This document shows positions 6,264-7,762 of a stretch of DNA of 7,762 bases, in pieces. A program made the position numbers and the translations under genes. The number at the start of each line of letters is the position of its first letter. Within the stretch, counting starts at the first letter, position 1. The stretch covers positions 1 through 7,762 of the forward strand of contig VFHG01000249.1 in assembly GCA_009392075.1 (NCBI GenBank). Direction: 5' to 3'. The notes beneath the pieces are model-generated. The model was given only the letters and a program-made list of their open reading frames with translations. It did no database searches and was not told the origin of the DNA. This stretch comes from SAR202 cluster bacterium. GTDB lineage: Bacteria > Chloroflexota > Dehalococcoidia > UBA3495.

Positions 6264-7762
6264 GTGACCAGTTCCTATGACACAATTGGCCGCCCAGTAG
6301 GCCGTGCAGAGGGCCCGGCTAAGGTAACCGGCCAGGCTATGTTTCCCGCCGACGTGAACCTGCCTGGTACTCTGGTGGGCAAATGCCTGCGCAGTCCGTT
6401 TCCCTACGCCAAGATCGTATCCATCGACCCAAACTCGGTGGCCGTTGCCCGGCAGGTGCCCGGAGTGCACGCCGTGTTGACCGCCGACGATATCCCGTCC
6501 CATCTGGTGGGCCGAATGCTTAGGGATATGCCGATCCTGGCCCGCGATGTGGTCCGGTTTGCCGGGCAGAAAGTGGTGGCCGTCGCCGCCGAAAACGACG
6601 ACATCGCCGAAGAAGCTTTGAACCTGATTCAGATCAAATACGAAGAGATGGAGCCGATTCTCGACCCATCGGATTCCATCAAGCCTGGCGCGCCCGTGCT
6701 CCATCCAGACTTCGCCGACTATGCAGGCACGCCCGACGGCGCTCAAGCCTACCCCAACGCGGCGGGACACGGCTCATGGAGCCATGGCGATGTCGAGCAG
6801 GGCTTCTCCGAGGCCGATCTCATATTGGAGCATTCTTTCAAGACCAACCACCAGCACCAAGCCTACATCGAGCCCCACGCCTCGGTGGTCTTTTTGGACG
6901 ACACCGGCCGGGTGCAGGCCTGGGTGAACAGCAAGATGCCCTTCCAGGTGCGCCAGCAGTTGTCGGAAGGCATCGACATGCCCGCCGAGCAGATACGGGT
7001 CAACCCCACCACCATCGGCGGGGACTTCGGCGGCAAAGGCGGGTTCATGGACACGCATCTGGGTTTCTGGCTCTCCAAGACCACCGGCCGCCCGGTGCGC
7101 ATGACCATGACCTACATCGAAGAGTTGATGGCCGGAAACCCCCGGCATCCCGCAGTCATGACATTCAAGACCGGCGTTAAGAAAGACGGCACCATCACTG
7201 CCCGCCAGGCCCACCTGGTCTACGACAGCGGCGGCTACGCGGCCTTCAAACCCCAGCGCGGCGTGACCTACGGTCAGCGTTGCCTGGGTCCCTACAAGAT
7301 TCCTCATGGGCAAATCGATTCCTACGTGGTCTATACCAATCAGGTCCCCTGCGGCAGCATGCGGGCGCCGGGCGACCCTCAGTCCATCTTCGCGGCCGAG
7401 GTCCAGATGGACCTTATCGCACGAGAGTTGGGCATGGACCCCTTGGAGTTCCGGCAGAAGAACCTGGTCCAGGACGGCGATGCGTCTCCCCTTGGTCACC
7501 GATGGCAAAACATCATGGGCATGCGCACCCTGGACGCCGCCGTGGAAGAGGCCGGCTATCAAGACGCCAAGCCTCAGACACCTGGCAAGCTCACCGGGCG
7601 GGGAATGGCCCTCTGCGAGAGGCACGTCGGGGCCGGAAGTTCGACCGTCAAGATATCGATTGACTCTGATGGGGTTGTTACTCTCTACACCGCCCTGCCC
7701 GACACCGGCTCCGGTTTCTACACCGTGCTGCGGCAGATATTGGGCCAGGAGCTAGGCGTGGC
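6264..7762 (+). CDS. Molybdopterin-binding subunit, xanthine dehydrogenase family (partial)
   Basis: This is the first 499 codons of a gene that runs off the right edge; the family is usually about 750-800 residues, so roughly one third is missing. Members hold the molybdenum cofactor and hydroxylate aldehydes, purines, N-heterocycles or CO. The N-terminal hammerhead domain covers about 17-130 (GPAKVTGQAMFPAD at 17-30). The first cofactor-binding domain shows HQAYIEPHASV (198-208), GGDFGGKGG (252-260) and the active-site loop VPCGSMRAPGDPQ (361-373). The second opens near 430, with DTGSGFYTVLRQILGQELGV at the edge. The loop lacks the AY.CSFR motif of form I CO dehydrogenase, so that activity is unlikely; the substrate cannot be named. 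The partner iron-sulphur and FAD subunits are not upstream. It lies 11 bases after pepA. Confidence 0.9.
   Translation, partial: MTSSYDTIGRPVGRAEGPAKVTGQAMFPADVNLPGTLVGKCLRSPFPYAKIVSIDPNSVAVARQVPGVHAVLTADDIPSHLVGRMLRDMPILARDVVRFAGQKVVAVAAENDDIAEEALNLIQIKYEEMEPILDPSDSIKPGAPVLHPDFADYAGTPDGAQAYPNAAGHGSWSHGDVEQGFSEADLILEHSFKTNHQHQAYIEPHASVVFLDDTGRVQAWVNSKMPFQVRQQLSEGIDMPAEQIRVNPTTIGGDFGGKGGFMDTHLGFWLSKTTGRPVRMTMTYIEELMAGNPRHPAVMTFKTGVKKDGTITARQAHLVYDSGGYAAFKPQRGVTYGQRCLGPYKIPHGQIDSYVVYTNQVPCGSMRAPGDPQSIFAAEVQMDLIARELGMDPLEFRQKNLVQDGDASPLGHRWQNIMGMRTLDAAVEEAGYQDAKPQTPGKLTGRGMALCERHVGAGSSTVKISIDSDGVVTLYTALPDTGSGFYTVLRQILGQELGV

Noticed and set aside
6774..7625. A 283-codon minus-strand frame and several + strand frames within the molybdenum subunit gene
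   Set aside because: The + strand frame from 6264 is open to the window edge and matches a known family throughout; the others are shadows.
6264..7762. CO dehydrogenase large subunit (CoxL)
   Set aside because: The AY.CSFR loop that binds the copper site in form I enzymes is absent; the loop reads VPCGSMRAPG.

Overview
The window is an ordinary stretch of bacterial chromosome at moderately high G+C. All supported genes lie on the + strand, are packed closely and use ATG, GTG or TTG starts. The gene mix suggests an uncultured Chloroflexota, possibly of the Dehalococcoidia/SAR202 kind: a PadR regulator paired with a HAAS/DUF1700-type membrane protein, a xanthine dehydrogenase-family molybdopterin subunit, and a PdxA homologue outside any visible vitamin B6 context. 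That placement is inference from gene content; there is no rRNA or other marker gene here.

Layout. Positions 15-49 are a strong intrinsic terminator closing a gene to the left of the window. An extended -10 promoter (119-124) then leads into a PdxA-family dehydrogenase (238-1254). A second promoter with the same TGCTATAAT core (1309-1317) precedes proC (1380-2183, pyrroline-5-carboxylate reductase) and a short YggT membrane protein (2196-2459). ProC next to YggT is a widespread bacterial neighbourhood.

A third promoter, TTGACC-N17-TAGAAT (2501-2529), with a dyad over its -10 and start point, opens what may be a five-gene unit: padR (2570-2917), an eight-helix HAAS/DUF1700-like membrane protein (2927-3940), an AAA_33-type P-loop kinase (3999-4619), an M17 leucyl aminopeptidase (4639-6252), and the first 499 codons of a molybdenum hydroxylase large subunit (6264 to the window end). 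Gaps between them are 9, 58, 19 and 11 bases, with no terminator visible.

How the genes work together: PadR and the membrane protein are a recognisable regulator-effector pair. The kinase, aminopeptidase and molybdenum enzyme have no evident shared pathway and may simply share transcription. I found no RNA gene, CRISPR array, transposon, phage gene or long repeat, and no clearly new biological system. The points most worth a second look are the lysine-rich tails on the aminopeptidase, the PdxA2-like signature of the first gene, the palindromes at the transcription start points, and the unassigned substrate of the molybdenum enzyme.
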